A DNA stretch of 33,956 nucleotides from Flavilitoribacter nigricans DSM 23189 = NBRC 102662. Lineage in GTDB: Bacteria > Bacteroidota > Bacteroidia > Chitinophagales > Saprospiraceae. This document shows positions 1-9,022 of this stretch, piece after piece. The position numbers were made by a program, and so were the translations under genes. The notes beneath the pieces were generated by a model, which was given only the letters and a program-made list of their open reading frames with translations, did not search any database and had not been told where the DNA came from. Where the stretch lies: contig NZ_PDUD01000014.1 of the NCBI RefSeq assembly GCF_002646595.1, forward strand, positions 1-33,956, read 5' to 3'. The first letter of the stretch is position 1. Every line of letters starts with the position of its first letter.

Positions 1-741
1 AACGCAGACTTCGTAGCGATCAAAGTTGGTGACATGAGCCTGGATGCGAAAGCAAACGCACTGACTGTTGAGACTCGTTCTAAGCAGGGTGTATTCGCAC
101 TGAACGTAGAGAACGTATCAATGAAAGCCGGTAACGAATACCGCGTAGCAGTAACTGCTGCTGAACTGGCTAAGCTGCAAGGCTTCCAGGGTACGCTGAC
201 CCTCGACAACAACAAAGTTGAGCTGGTAGACCTGGAATACGGCGCTGCAACTGCTGCTAACTTCGGTATGCACCTGGTTGACAACGGAATCATCACCACT
301 AGCTGGGATGGTAAAGCTGAAAACAACGAGGTACTGTTCACCCTGGTAGTTCGCGCAAGAACTGAAGCTGAGTTGAGCAACGTATTGAACATCAACAGCC
401 GCGTAACGGTTGCTGAGGCATACGGAAGCAACGACGAGCTGATGGATCTGGCGATCAACTTCGGTAACGGTGAGGTAGTATCTGCCGGCTTCGAGCTGGG
501 TCAGAACGCACCTAACCCATTCCGTTCTCAGACGACGATCAACTACAACCTGCCAGAATCTGCTGACGTGACCTTCACGATCACTGACGCTGCTGGTAAA
601 CTGCTGCAAGTACTGCGTACTTCCGGCGTACAAGGCAAAAACGTTCTGACGCTTGAGCGTAAGGACCTGCCTGCAGGTGTGTTGTTCTACACGCTGACTA
701 CTGATGACTTCACTGCAACCAAATCAATGATTGTAGAGTAA
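1..741 (+). CDS. T9SS type A cargo protein, C-terminal part (5' truncated by window edge)
   Basis: The reading frame is open from base 1, so the gene begins upstream and the first ATG at 34 is not the true start. The visible start, with residues NADFVAIKVGD, resembles the dockerin-like segment found near the end of large Bacteroidota surface proteins. A cohesin-like beta-sandwich follows, with a GFQGTL strand and a SWDGK segment about 100 residues into the visible part. The last 80 residues, from NAPNPF through the final KSMIVE, form a T9SS type A sorting domain. The product is therefore expected to be exported across the outer membrane by the type IX system and either attached to the surface or released. 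Its role cannot be read from this fragment. Codon use is strikingly uniform (CTG, GTA, GGT, AAC), unlike the next gene, which suggests high expression. A strong terminator follows the stop codon. Confidence 0.85.
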   Translation, partial: NADFVAIKVGDMSLDAKANALTVETRSKQGVFALNVENVSMKAGNEYRVAVTAAELAKLQGFQGTLTLDNNKVELVDLEYGAATAANFGMHLVDNGIITTSWDGKAENNEVLFTLVVRARTEAELSNVLNINSRVTVAEAYGSNDELMDLAINFGNGEVVSAGFELGQNAPNPFRSQTTINYNLPESADVTFTITDAAGKLLQVLRTSGVQGKNVLTLERKDLPAGVLFYTLTTDDFTATKSMIVE

Positions 742-755
742 TCATCATCTAGCAT

Positions 756-840
756 AGATGGAAGGTAATTCTAAATTGCCTTCCATCTGCGCTTCGGCGC
801 AGAGTGGCGGCTTCTCGTAAGAGAGGCCGCCACTTTTTTT
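756..840 (+). terminator. Rho-independent terminator with three consecutive hairpins
   Basis: Three stem-loops follow one another directly after the stop at 741. The first pairs 756-768 with 776-788. The second is a UUCG tetraloop hairpin at 788-801. The third is a long GC-rich stem, 803-816 with 821-834, followed by T834-840. The last is a textbook terminator. The three-fold arrangement should isolate the upstream gene from the next operon. Confidence 0.9.
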
Positions 841-955
841 GCAAATAATTGACGGTGAATGAGAAAAAGAATAGCTACAACATTAATTTTTTACTTTTTT
901 TCGTACCTTAGCGCACGTAAAAGCCCTATGCTTTAGACCTACATAATCCCATGAT

Positions 956-1756
956 ATGAAACGTATTACTGTAAAGCAATTTATGCTTTGCCTGGCACTA
1001 GTTGTTTCCTTCCTGAATGCAAAAGCGCAAGTCGTTTCCTGCTATTTACCTAGTGATATTGCTGTCGATGCTGGTTCTACTTTTACCGTAGATGTAAGAG
1101 TAGATAGCTTTATTGATGTTGGAGGCCTCGGTATTTCTGTCAACTGGGATCCTACGATACTGCTGTTTAAAGAAGCGTCAAATGGAGGGCTGGAATTGAA
1201 CGAACTCAGTGGATTCAACGAAGTTAAAGCCGAATCGGAAGGAAAGTTAGGATTCGGTTGGGTTGCTTCCAGTGCCGTGACGGGAATTACTTTGCCCGAT
1301 AGTACTGTACTTTTCTCTATTAGTTTCGATGTAATTGGCGCACCTCAGGACACGACTTCCCTGAGATTCACCGATGACCCCATATTTTCGGAATTTTATA
1401 CCTTAGAGCCCGCTATACTTCCCGCTACCTTTTCGGGAGCCTTTGTCAATGTAACGGGCACCAGCAACACCTACTACAACAGTGCGCCCGAAATAATCAG
1501 CCTATACCCACCTGTACCTAACCCTTTCTACGAAAACACCCTAATTAAAATTGATTTGCAAAAAGCAGCTCAAACCAGTATTAAGATCATTGATCAGACT
1601 GGTCGGCTGTTGTACGAGGACCAGCAGTTTTTAAGTGCTGGCCTGCAAAACATCCCCATTTCAAAGGAAATTTTTAATCAATCCGGGACTTATTATTGTC
1701 TGCTAAACGCTAATGAATTCCGGGTAATGCAAAAGCTTGTTTTTATAGACCGATAA
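956..1756 (+). CDS. Secreted cohesin-like domain protein with T9SS type A sorting domain
   Basis: The 266-residue product starts with a clear signal peptide (MKRITVKQFML... ending NAKAQ, residues 1-25). Residues ~26-165 form a cohesin-like beta-sandwich, with paired motifs of the type VDVRVDSF and LGISVNWDP, the same fold used by the next gene. The C-terminus from PPVPNPF (about residue 181) to the end is a T9SS type A sorting domain. The protein is thus predicted to be surface-exposed or secreted. The start at 956 is the first ATG that gives a signal peptide; no Shine-Dalgarno sequence is visible. Only 34 bases separate it from the giant adhesin gene, so the two are likely co-transcribed and may act together. 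Base composition is more AT-rich than in the neighbours. Cohesin-like folds in Bacteroidota do not imply cellulosome function. Confidence 0.85.
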   Translation: MKRITVKQFMLCLALVVSFLNAKAQVVSCYLPSDIAVDAGSTFTVDVRVDSFIDVGGLGISVNWDPTILLFKEASNGGLELNELSGFNEVKAESEGKLGFGWVASSAVTGITLPDSTVLFSISFDVIGAPQDTTSLRFTDDPIFSEFYTLEPAILPATFSGAFVNVTGTSNTYYNSAPEIISLYPPVPNPFYENTLIKIDLQKAAQTSIKIIDQTGRLLYEDQQFLSAGLQNIPISKEIFNQSGTYYCLLNANEFRVMQKLVFIDR

Positions 1757-1790
1757 ATTATATTCCCTAACATCCCAAATCCCGTTTAAG

Positions 1791-4700
1791 ATGAACAAAA
1801 AGTTTACTTGCCTGTTAACCGGGCTACTACTGCTGTGTGGCATAGGTAGCTCCGCCCAAGTTACTTTTAACATCTCACCCCAAGACATTACCGCTGACAT
1901 CAATGATATGGTAAGCGTTAATGTAACCGTGGCTGATTTTACGGGCGTTATGAGCGCTCAATTTGCCATTGGCTGGAATGAGAATGTCCTAGAGTTTCAA
2001 TCCATTTCCAACCTGAATGCAGACCTTCCGGGTCTCTCTACCAATAATATTGGAACTCCAGGTCAGGGTAATGTGGCGGCTAACCGAATTTTCTTCAGTT
2101 GGAACCATCCTAGTTTCATTAATACGGACCTTCCGGACGGAGCGGTCCTTTTCACTATTAACTATCTGGCTAAAGCTGATGGGGAGACTTCATTTGCTTT
2201 TGTCGATGATCCCCCAGGTATTGAGATCATCAACAGCAACGGCCAGGACCTCGTCTTTGCTTCCGAAACCCTGACTACGGTGACTATCGGTACCGGCGAC
2301 GGTGGCGGGAATAACGGCGGTGGAGATAATGGTGGTGGAAATAACGGCGGAGGAAGTACCACCGACTGTACCTTCACCGGATTTGGGCTGAAATTTTCCG
2401 ATCTATCCGGTGCCCAGGGCGAAGAGATCATCGTTGATGTTGCTGTGCAGGATTTCACCGACTTAGTGAGTATGCAGTACACCATCGGCTACGATGAGTC
2501 CGTACTGCAGTTCGTGGAGATCACGAACGTCAACCTGGTCGGACTGTCCGCAGTGGGCAACTTCGGCAATCCTTCTCCGGGAGCGATCACCGTATCCTGG
2601 GTTGACCCGCAGGCAACGGGCGTTACCCTGGCGGATGAAACCGTAATTTACAGCATAAAATTCACCGTACTGGACGAAGCTGCTACTACCGTAGTTTTGA
2701 CGGATACACCGACTTCCATCGAGTTTATTCAGGAAGGAGCCGGTGCACCGATCGATTATATGTCCTGCGGCGGTTCGATCAACGAAGGCTCCGATGGCGG
2801 TGGTAACAATGGCGGTGGTAATACCGACTGTACCTTTACCGGATTCGGTCTGAAGTTTGCGAATATCAGCGGTGCCCAGGGCACGCAGGTGTGTATGGAT
2901 GTTACGGTCCAGGATTTCACGGACATGCTGGGAATGCAATACACGATTAACTACGATCCGGCTGTACTGCAATTCGAATCTATTACGAATACCAACCTGA
3001 CGGGCCTGACCGCCGGAGGCAACTTTGGTAATCCTTCTCCGGGTAAGATCACGGTTTTCTGGTTTGACCAGGCCGTTTCCGGCATCACTTTACCGGATGA
3101 TACGCGGATCTATAGCATTTGCTTTACCGTGCTGGATGAAGCGCCAACCAGTATTACACTGGGCGATGATCCGACGGCCATCGAATTTTCCGACCTGAAC
3201 AGTAGCGGTGCTATTGACTACAGTCTTTGTGGCGGCTCCGTGAATGGCGGTGGCGGCACCGGTGGCAATAACTGTGAACTTTCCGGTTTCGGAGTTGGTC
3301 TCGGAAATATTACCGCTGACCAGGGAACAGAAGCCTGTATCGATTTCACCGTTCAGGACTTTGATCTCATCACCGGTCTGCAGTTTACGATCAATTACGA
3401 TCCGGCAGTGCTGGAATTTCAAAATGTTTCTAGTATCGACTTGCCCGATATGTCAGCCGGAGGGAACTTCGGTAACCCTTCTCCGGGTAAGATCACCGTT
3501 TTCTGGTTTCACCAGGCGACTACCGGGGTGACCAAAGATGACGGCAGCGTGATCTTTTCGGTTTGTTTCAATGTGCTGCAGACTACCGGTACCAGTATTA
3601 CACTGAGTGATTCCCCGACGGCGATCGAATTCAGCCAATTCGGAGAATCCGGCGCTATTGAATACGATATCTGTCCGGGTTCGGTCAATATGGTGACCGG
3701 TACGGCACCGATCATCTCCAATGCTCAGGTGAATCCGACTACCTGTAACAATACTACAGACGGTAGTGTGACGCTGACCGTTGACGGTGGCGGCAACTAC
3801 ACTTACCAGTGGAGTAAAGGAACGGCTAACGGCAACACCGTTACCGGCCTGTCGAGCGGTCCGGTATCTGTAACAGTTACGGATACGGGAAGTGGATTGT
3901 CAACTACTGAGACCTATACCATTACCTCGCCTACCGCCATTACGGTGAACGCAAATATCGTTCAGGTAAGCTGTGTGGGAGAAAATAACGGTAGCATTGT
4001 GATCACGGCTTCCGGTGGTACCGGCAACCTGACCTACGCCTGGTCTCCGGGAGGAGGAACGAGTTCTTCCCTCAATAACCTGGCTCCGGGCAGCTACGGA
4101 CTGACGATCAGCGATGCGAATGCCTGTACGACCGCTTTCGGCCCCTACGCAATCACCGAACCGAGTGCACCGATCTCTGTATCAGAAACTGTGGTCGGAG
4201 TAGATTGTGCTTCCGATGAGACCGGCTCCATTACGGTAGCCGTTAGCGGCGGCACTCCGGAATACCGCCTCGACTGGAGCGGTAGCTTGCTGGATAATGT
4301 ACTGACTCAAAATAACCTGTCTGCAGGCACCTATAGCCTGACAGTTACGGATGCAAGAAATTGTTCCGAAGTTTTCCAATTTACGGTGGAAAGCGCCAAC
4401 CCGGCCATTCAGATCACGGCTGTACCCGTCAACATTCCTGAAGGCGGTAGCGGTGCGGTGAGTGTAACCGCCAGCGGTGGAACCGGATCATTTTCTTATA
4501 GCTGGAGCGGGCCGAACGGCTTTTCCACTACATCTGAAGATCTTACCGGGCTAACGACTCCCGGAGAATATTGCTTGACAGTAACGGACGCTGCCGGCTG
4601 TACGGAGAGAATTTGTGTGAGAATCGGAAGAGAACTGGTGATCAGCAATTTTGTGATCACTCAGCCCTGCGATGGCGGATCCAACGGTGGAATCGACATC

Positions 4701-6830
4701 ACGGTACAGGGTGGTGTAAGTCCTTACACTTTTAATTGGACCAAAAGTGGAACGAACGGATCATTCTCTACGGACCAGGATCTAAGCGGGATCACTTCCG
4801 GCACCTATAGTTTAACGGTGACGGACGCTAATAACGAATCAATCAACGGTAGCTTTGAGGTGACGGGCACTGCCCTGCAGATCGAGGCGGCCATTACTAC
4901 AACCGCTCCTGGCTCCACTACCGGAGCTATTGCACTGGATATTCCCAACGACGCCGGCAGCTATACTTTAGTTTGGGATAATGGCGCTACTACTGAAACG
5001 ATCTCCAATCTGGCGATCGGTCAGTACTGTGTGACCATCACCTTTGCGGGTGGCTGTACTTTTGAAGAATGCTACCAGGTAACCGACGAACCGTTCTCTA
5101 TCGTTAGTCTGAACGGAACGGATGCCGGCTGTGCCGGAGATACCGACGGTAGCGTAAGCCTGCAGGTGAAAGGTGGCGTGAAGCCCTACTCCCTGAATAT
5201 GGCCGGCTCCAACTACACCAGCAACAACGGTACTTTCCTGGTGGAAGGCCTTGCTCCCGGTGTGTACGATCTGGAGATCTCGGACGCCGGCGGTGCCAGC
5301 GAAGATCGCCAGATCACGATCGGCGAATCTACTTCACTGACTTACGACGCGATCATCGTTCACGATACGGAAGACAGTGGCTGTACGGGTAGTATCACCC
5401 TGCAGATCTCCGGCGGAGCCGCACCTTACACCGTGAACTGGAACGGCCAGGGACTGGTCGGTCAGCAGATCATTGTTTGTGGTTTTGAATACACGGCGAT
5501 CATCACGGATAGTAAAGGTTGTTCCATTACTACCGACCCGATCGTAGTAACGACTTTCTCCGAAACGGCACAGATCACCAACGTTTCCTGTCCGGGAGAA
5601 GAGGATGCGACCATTGACCTGACGGTTACCGGTGGCAATACCGAAGCCGGTTATACTTTCGCCTGGCGCGAAACACAGGGCGGACAGATCATTTCTACCG
5701 ACGAAGATCTTTCCGGTGTGGGTGAAGGTACCTACTACGTGGAGATCACCGAAGCTTCCGGCAACAAACTGAGCCGCAGCTACACCGTAGCGACTACTTC
5801 CGGTCTGAGAATTCAGGCCAGCGTAGAGTCTGACTACAACGGCTTCGGAGTAAGTTGTGTGGATGCAGCCGACGGTATCCTGGAAGCCATCGTGACCAAT
5901 CCGGAAGGAATGGTAGAATACGAATGGTTGCTGGACGGCGGTGTTGTGGGCACTTCTGCCGTGCTGAACAACGCTGTAGGCGGAGAATATACCCTGCGCG
6001 TGATCGACGACAACTGTATCAGCGAGATCCCCGTTACGCTACCGGCACCACTGCCGCTGGAAGTAGTGGAACTCAATGTGAAAAATGTAGCTTGTGAAGG
6101 AGAGCGTGACGGTGCGATCGTAGTGGGCGCTACCGGTGGAACGGCACCCTACATCTACCGCTGGAGCAATAATGACTTCGGCAACGAGATCGACTTCCTG
6201 GGCGCCGGTAATTATACGGTGACGGTAACCGACCGGAACAACTGTTCGGCGGTACAAACTTTCGCCGTTGGAGAACCGACTCCACTGGAGGTAACGGTGA
6301 TGACCGAACCGGCTACCAACGAGCTTGGCTCTGACTGTAATGGTTCAGTGCGGGTAATGGTAAGCGGCGGACAGGAGCCTTACAGCTACAAATGGATTAA
6401 TATTAACAATCGCACGGAAAACATGATCACGAATCTGTGTCCGGGCGAATACATAGTAGAAGTATCGGATGCTTTGGGATGTCTGCCGACACAGGCAAGT
6501 GGCATCGTACGGGACCGGACTCAACCTTGCTTTTCTACACGTACGGTACTCACCCCCGGTGGTGATGGCCTGAACGACGCCTTTATCATTTTCTGCTCTG
6601 ATGAGTATCCGCAGAACCGGTTGAAGATCTACAACCGCTGGGGAGAACTGGTGTATCAGGCGGACAATTACGATTGTACACAGTACGGTGGAGAGTGCTT
6701 TGTGGGTTACAAAGAAAACTCCAGTGAAGCACTACCCGAGGGCGCTTATTATTGGGTGTTGGAATACACCGATAATGCTTCGGGTGAGGAAGTCCAATTG
6801 CGAGGTTCACTCACGATCTTAGCTGAATAG
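1791..6830 (+). CDS. Giant SprB-like surface adhesin with four cohesin-like domains and T9SS type B sorting domain
   Basis: This 1679-residue protein has a signal peptide (residues 1-23, ending GSSAQ). Four cohesin-like domains occupy residues ~24-168, 193-330, 346-480 and 495-632. The first three are each followed by a Gly/Asn-rich linker. About twelve SprB-type repeats of 70-80 residues follow (~640-1575), with the recurring pattern GSI..T..GG..PY.Y.W, then L..G.Y.VTVTD..GC. The last ~100 residues (from TVLTPGGDGLNDAF to the end, with the NRWGELVY motif) are the gliding-motility-associated C-terminal, type B sorting domain. By family knowledge it is exported by T9SS and displayed on the surface as an adhesin or gliding-type filament. 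The downstream PorP/SprF gene, 34 bases away, supports this pairing. Function in gliding versus adhesion cannot be decided here. Confidence 0.9.
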   Translation: MNKKFTCLLTGLLLLCGIGSSAQVTFNISPQDITADINDMVSVNVTVADFTGVMSAQFAIGWNENVLEFQSISNLNADLPGLSTNNIGTPGQGNVAANRIFFSWNHPSFINTDLPDGAVLFTINYLAKADGETSFAFVDDPPGIEIINSNGQDLVFASETLTTVTIGTGDGGGNNGGGDNGGGNNGGGSTTDCTFTGFGLKFSDLSGAQGEEIIVDVAVQDFTDLVSMQYTIGYDESVLQFVEITNVNLVGLSAVGNFGNPSPGAITVSWVDPQATGVTLADETVIYSIKFTVLDEAATTVVLTDTPTSIEFIQEGAGAPIDYMSCGGSINEGSDGGGNNGGGNTDCTFTGFGLKFANISGAQGTQVCMDVTVQDFTDMLGMQYTINYDPAVLQFESITNTNLTGLTAGGNFGNPSPGKITVFWFDQAVSGITLPDDTRIYSICFTVLDEAPTSITLGDDPTAIEFSDLNSSGAIDYSLCGGSVNGGGGTGGNNCELSGFGVGLGNITADQGTEACIDFTVQDFDLITGLQFTINYDPAVLEFQNVSSIDLPDMSAGGNFGNPSPGKITVFWFHQATTGVTKDDGSVIFSVCFNVLQTTGTSITLSDSPTAIEFSQFGESGAIEYDICPGSVNMVTGTAPIISNAQVNPTTCNNTTDGSVTLTVDGGGNYTYQWSKGTANGNTVTGLSSGPVSVTVTDTGSGLSTTETYTITSPTAITVNANIVQVSCVGENNGSIVITASGGTGNLTYAWSPGGGTSSSLNNLAPGSYGLTISDANACTTAFGPYAITEPSAPISVSETVVGVDCASDETGSITVAVSGGTPEYRLDWSGSLLDNVLTQNNLSAGTYSLTVTDARNCSEVFQFTVESANPAIQITAVPVNIPEGGSGAVSVTASGGTGSFSYSWSGPNGFSTTSEDLTGLTTPGEYCLTVTDAAGCTERICVRIGRELVISNFVITQPCDGGSNGGIDITVQGGVSPYTFNWTKSGTNGSFSTDQDLSGITSGTYSLTVTDANNESINGSFEVTGTALQIEAAITTTAPGSTTGAIALDIPNDAGSYTLVWDNGATTETISNLAIGQYCVTITFAGGCTFEECYQVTDEPFSIVSLNGTDAGCAGDTDGSVSLQVKGGVKPYSLNMAGSNYTSNNGTFLVEGLAPGVYDLEISDAGGASEDRQITIGESTSLTYDAIIVHDTEDSGCTGSITLQISGGAAPYTVNWNGQGLVGQQIIVCGFEYTAIITDSKGCSITTDPIVVTTFSETAQITNVSCPGEEDATIDLTVTGGNTEAGYTFAWRETQGGQIISTDEDLSGVGEGTYYVEITEASGNKLSRSYTVATTSGLRIQASVESDYNGFGVSCVDAADGILEAIVTNPEGMVEYEWLLDGGVVGTSAVLNNAVGGEYTLRVIDDNCISEIPVTLPAPLPLEVVELNVKNVACEGERDGAIVVGATGGTAPYIYRWSNNDFGNEIDFLGAGNYTVTVTDRNNCSAVQTFAVGEPTPLEVTVMTEPATNELGSDCNGSVRVMVSGGQEPYSYKWININNRTENMITNLCPGEYIVEVSDALGCLPTQASGIVRDRTQPCFSTRTVLTPGGDGLNDAFIIFCSDEYPQNRLKIYNRWGELVYQADNYDCTQYGGECFVGYKENSSEALPEGAYYWVLEYTDNASGEEVQLRGSLTILAE
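2367..3690 (+). repeat. Three tandem cohesin-like coding repeats
   Basis: Within the adhesin gene the second to fourth cohesin-like domains are direct DNA and protein repeats. Equivalent cysteine codons lie at 2367, 2829 and 3273, giving unit lengths of 462 and 444 bases. Each unit carries the motif NFGNPSPG followed by ITV. Units two and three share KITVFWF. The first cohesin-like domain (before 2298) is much more diverged, so the three later units look like the product of more recent duplication. Confidence 0.8.
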
Positions 6831-6864
6831 TCCACATTTCCCAAAACTATTAACCGATTTTCCT

Positions 6865-7788
6865 ATGAAAAATTTATTCGTACTCATTATATGCCTGCTT
6901 TCTTTCTGGAGCCTCTCCGCACAGGAAGAAGCCATCAACCAACATTATCTGATCAATCCCGTGATGCTGAACCCGGCAGCGGCCGGCTTCGCGGAACTGC
7001 ATCAGTTACAGGTGAATGCCCGGGTTACCTGGACCGGATTCTCCAATGCACCGAAAACTTACTCTCTGTTGTACAACGGCCCGATCGGTAATGCTTTCGG
7101 CGTTGGCTTGAATGTGCAGTCCGACCAGGCGGCTGACCTGATCAACAACCGGGTCCAGCTCAACTTCGGATTCCGCTTCAACCTGCAGGACAACTGGAAA
7201 GTAGCCACCGGCTTTGCGGCCGAACTGCGCCAGGCACGCCTGACCTCCGAAGCGGTAGCAGCGGCCACGGTACAGGGTGGTGACCGCACGATCGGCGATT
7301 ACGCGAACGGACGGGGCACCATCGATGCAACTCTGGGCTTGTATACTTCCTATGAATCCCGCGGTGGAGTGACCTTTGCCGGTCTGACTTTCAATAACCT
7401 GGTAAGAAACCGCCTGGACGGTATCGTTACACCGGATGAAAATCCTTCCGTATTTCAGTACTACACTTTCGTGCTGGGTCACGAATTCGAGCTGTATGAC
7501 CTGAATGCGAAACTGGAGCCTTCACTGGCGATCCGCCAGATCCGGAATACCACCGAAACGGTTATGATGGACTTCAACCTCAAAGCCCGCTTTCTGGAAG
7601 ATCAGCTGATCGCCGGATTGTCTTACCGCACGCTCGGTATTATGGGCATTCTGTTGGGCACCAAACTGGAAGGCCTGGACCTCTATTACTCTTATGATGT
7701 ATCCTTCCAGGACTCTCAGCAGTACCATTCCGGTGCGCACGAGGTGACTATCGGCATTACATTCGGTAACACCGATAACCGACGGTAG
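6865..7788 (+). CDS. PorP/SprF family type IX secretion outer-membrane protein
   Basis: The 307-residue product has a signal peptide (residues 1-19, ending LSAQ). It then shows the PorP/SprF family signature: NQHYLINPVMLNPAAAG close to the N-terminus, then alternating amphipathic strands typical of an outer-membrane beta-barrel, with the YNGPIG and GVGLNVQSD segments. SprF-type proteins are needed for surface localisation of their neighbouring SprB-like type B cargo. The placement 34 bases after the adhesin gene is the classical arrangement. I infer that this copy is dedicated to that adhesin rather than being the core PorP of the secretion machine. A bidirectional-looking terminator follows 30 bases after the stop. 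Confidence 0.9.
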   Translation: MKNLFVLIICLLSFWSLSAQEEAINQHYLINPVMLNPAAAGFAELHQLQVNARVTWTGFSNAPKTYSLLYNGPIGNAFGVGLNVQSDQAADLINNRVQLNFGFRFNLQDNWKVATGFAAELRQARLTSEAVAAATVQGGDRTIGDYANGRGTIDATLGLYTSYESRGGVTFAGLTFNNLVRNRLDGIVTPDENPSVFQYYTFVLGHEFELYDLNAKLEPSLAIRQIRNTTETVMMDFNLKARFLEDQLIAGLSYRTLGIMGILLGTKLEGLDLYYSYDVSFQDSQQYHSGAHEVTIGITFGNTDNRR

Positions 7789-7813
7789 GATAGGATAAAT
7801 ACTGCTTAAAACT

Positions 7814-7851
7814 AAAAAAGCCCCCTGATTGGAAGATCAGGGGGCTTTTTT
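7814..7851 (+). terminator. Rho-independent terminator of the adhesin operon
   Basis: A perfect 10-bp stem, 7820-7829 with 7836-7845, has a 6-base loop. It is preceded by six A and followed by six T, so it could terminate on both strands. It lies 30 bases after the porP-like gene. Confidence 0.92.
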
Positions 7852-8033
7852 ATTGCAAAATGACCCGGTTTCACGGGTTTGGTACAATTCTTGCTGCATA
7901 TTCCAGGAACAGGTTTAAGTTTCCGTTTGTATCTAATGGACGGGATTTTACTCATGTTCTAAGATAAAAGATATTGGTGTAGTTATTTGATGGCCTTTTT
8001 TTGGGTGTTTATCTTCGGATTGATACCCAATAG

Positions 8034-8075
8034 CCCCTCCGTCTTCGAAAGAAGACAGAGGGGGAAGGCCTTTTT
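8034..8075 (+). terminator. Terminator-like hairpin inside the gap
   Basis: The stem pairs 8034-8046 with 8051-8063 around a GAAA tetraloop, with one mismatch. Five T follow at 8071-8075 after a short GGCC spacer. No annotated gene ends here, so it belongs either to read-through control of the upstream operon or to an unrecognised transcript. Confidence 0.6.
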
Positions 8076-8174
8076 AAAATCAGAGCGATCCGCTGCGAAT
8101 AAGCGGAGAAAAATTAATAGCGGAGGGTAACTAAAATACCTAAAATGGGGTATTTACGATCCCCAATAATTCAC

Positions 8175-8182
8175 TATATTTG
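8175..8182 (+). promoter_or_regulatory. Bacteroidota -7 promoter element (TATATTTG)
   Basis: The octamer fits the consensus TAnnTTTG exactly. No good TTTG is seen about 20 bases upstream; the nearest candidate is TTTA at 8153. It would drive a plus-strand transcript across a region with no ORF, ending at the terminator near 8728. Confidence 0.4.
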
Positions 8183-8189
8183 TATGCAC

Positions 8190-8728
8190 AAGCGGAAGCT
8201 ATACCAAAGCCGATTATTTAAGTTTTGACCTCCCCTCCTTCAAGCCTTATGCAATATCGGCACACCTGGTTTCGTTTCCCATACCAAGAGCTATTCTACA
8301 TTCCAAATCTTGAAATTATTGCCTTTTGCCAGGTTGTACGGCTTTCGAAAGTCACTTTCGGATGCCTGAGTATTTATGAATTGCAGCGTTAAATAGTTTG
8401 GAAAAAAATATATATAAATCAGATATTTTTTTTCGATTTTCGAAACCTTCCCTAATTCACTGCGTACAATAGCATATCTACATTACACACCAACCTGATA
8501 GAGGCTTTTCACTACTACCATTATTTTCGAATTTATTCACTGTATCGACCCGCTCGATAGTGGGACTTTTAGTGATCAAAATATAATGCGATCCGGGCTT
8601 AGGCCTGGCATCGTAAAGATTAAGGCGATTGGATTGTATGTGATTCACAAGAACCGTTTTCAAGTGTATACTTAAATCGGTTTTTGGGATGGCCTCCCTT
8701 CAAAGCAGACAGAAGGGGGGCTTTTTTT
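8190..8728 (+). ncRNA. Possible non-coding transcript between a promoter element and a terminator
   Basis: This is a hypothesis from context only. A perfect -7 element at 8175-8182 and a terminator at 8692-8728 bracket about 540 bases that lack a plausible coding frame. A small hairpin near 8344-8363 (CGAAAG/CTTTCG) and an AT-rich block near 8400-8440 lie inside. No known RNA family is recognised. Confidence 0.2.
8692..8728 (+). terminator. Rho-independent terminator in gene-free region
   Basis: A 9-bp stem, 8692-8700 with 8713-8721 and one G-U pair, is followed by a run of seven T. No protein gene precedes it within 900 bases on this strand. Confidence 0.75.
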
Positions 8729-8958
8729 GCCTATACCCGAACGATCGTTCTCGCACTCATCTCCCGGATTTACCTCATCCGCTTACCTTTTTAGCTCAAA
8801 AATATTTCCCGCCGGATCGAATTACAATGTCATGGCACGGACATTAATCCGCCCTTTAATTATTAGGTGTATGTTTGTATGTATCTGAGATACAGTTATT
8901 TATACGCATTGTGATACTTTTGTCATAAGCTCGTGATCGTCTCGTAATACCTCAGCTT

Positions 8959-8966
8959 TAGTTTTG
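8959..8966 (+). promoter_or_regulatory. Candidate -7 element for the DM13 operon
   Basis: TAGTTTTG matches TAnnTTTG exactly and lies 57 bases before the first ATG of the DM13 gene. A second exact match, TACTTTTG, is at 8915-8922. Neither has a convincing TTG at the expected distance. Between this element and the gene, 8976-8991 can form a GGAGG/CCTCC hairpin. Confidence 0.4.
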
Positions 8967-9022
8967 TAAGCATCAGGAGGACATCACCTCCGCGCTTCTT
9001 AATTATTGCTTATCAAACGAAA

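Larger units (their letters stand above)
7852..9012. other. 1.16-kb gap without convincing protein gene, rich in hairpins and signals
   Basis: No frame shows a protein with family resemblance, signal peptide or normal codon use; the longest ORF is a 61-residue minus-strand one at 8478-8663 with nothing recognisable. The stretch is more AT-rich than its surroundings. It holds a small hairpin at 7863-7879, a terminator at 8034-8075, a stem-loop at about 8134-8157, a -7 promoter element at 8175-8182, a terminator at 8692-8728, and promoter-like elements near 8915 and 8959. It could contain a non-coding RNA between 8190 and 8728, or be the eroded remains of lost genes. Confidence 0.6.

Noticed and set aside
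8478-8663. 61-residue minus-strand ORF in the gene-free region
   Set aside because: No resemblance, odd composition, and it reads against the terminator at 8692-8728.
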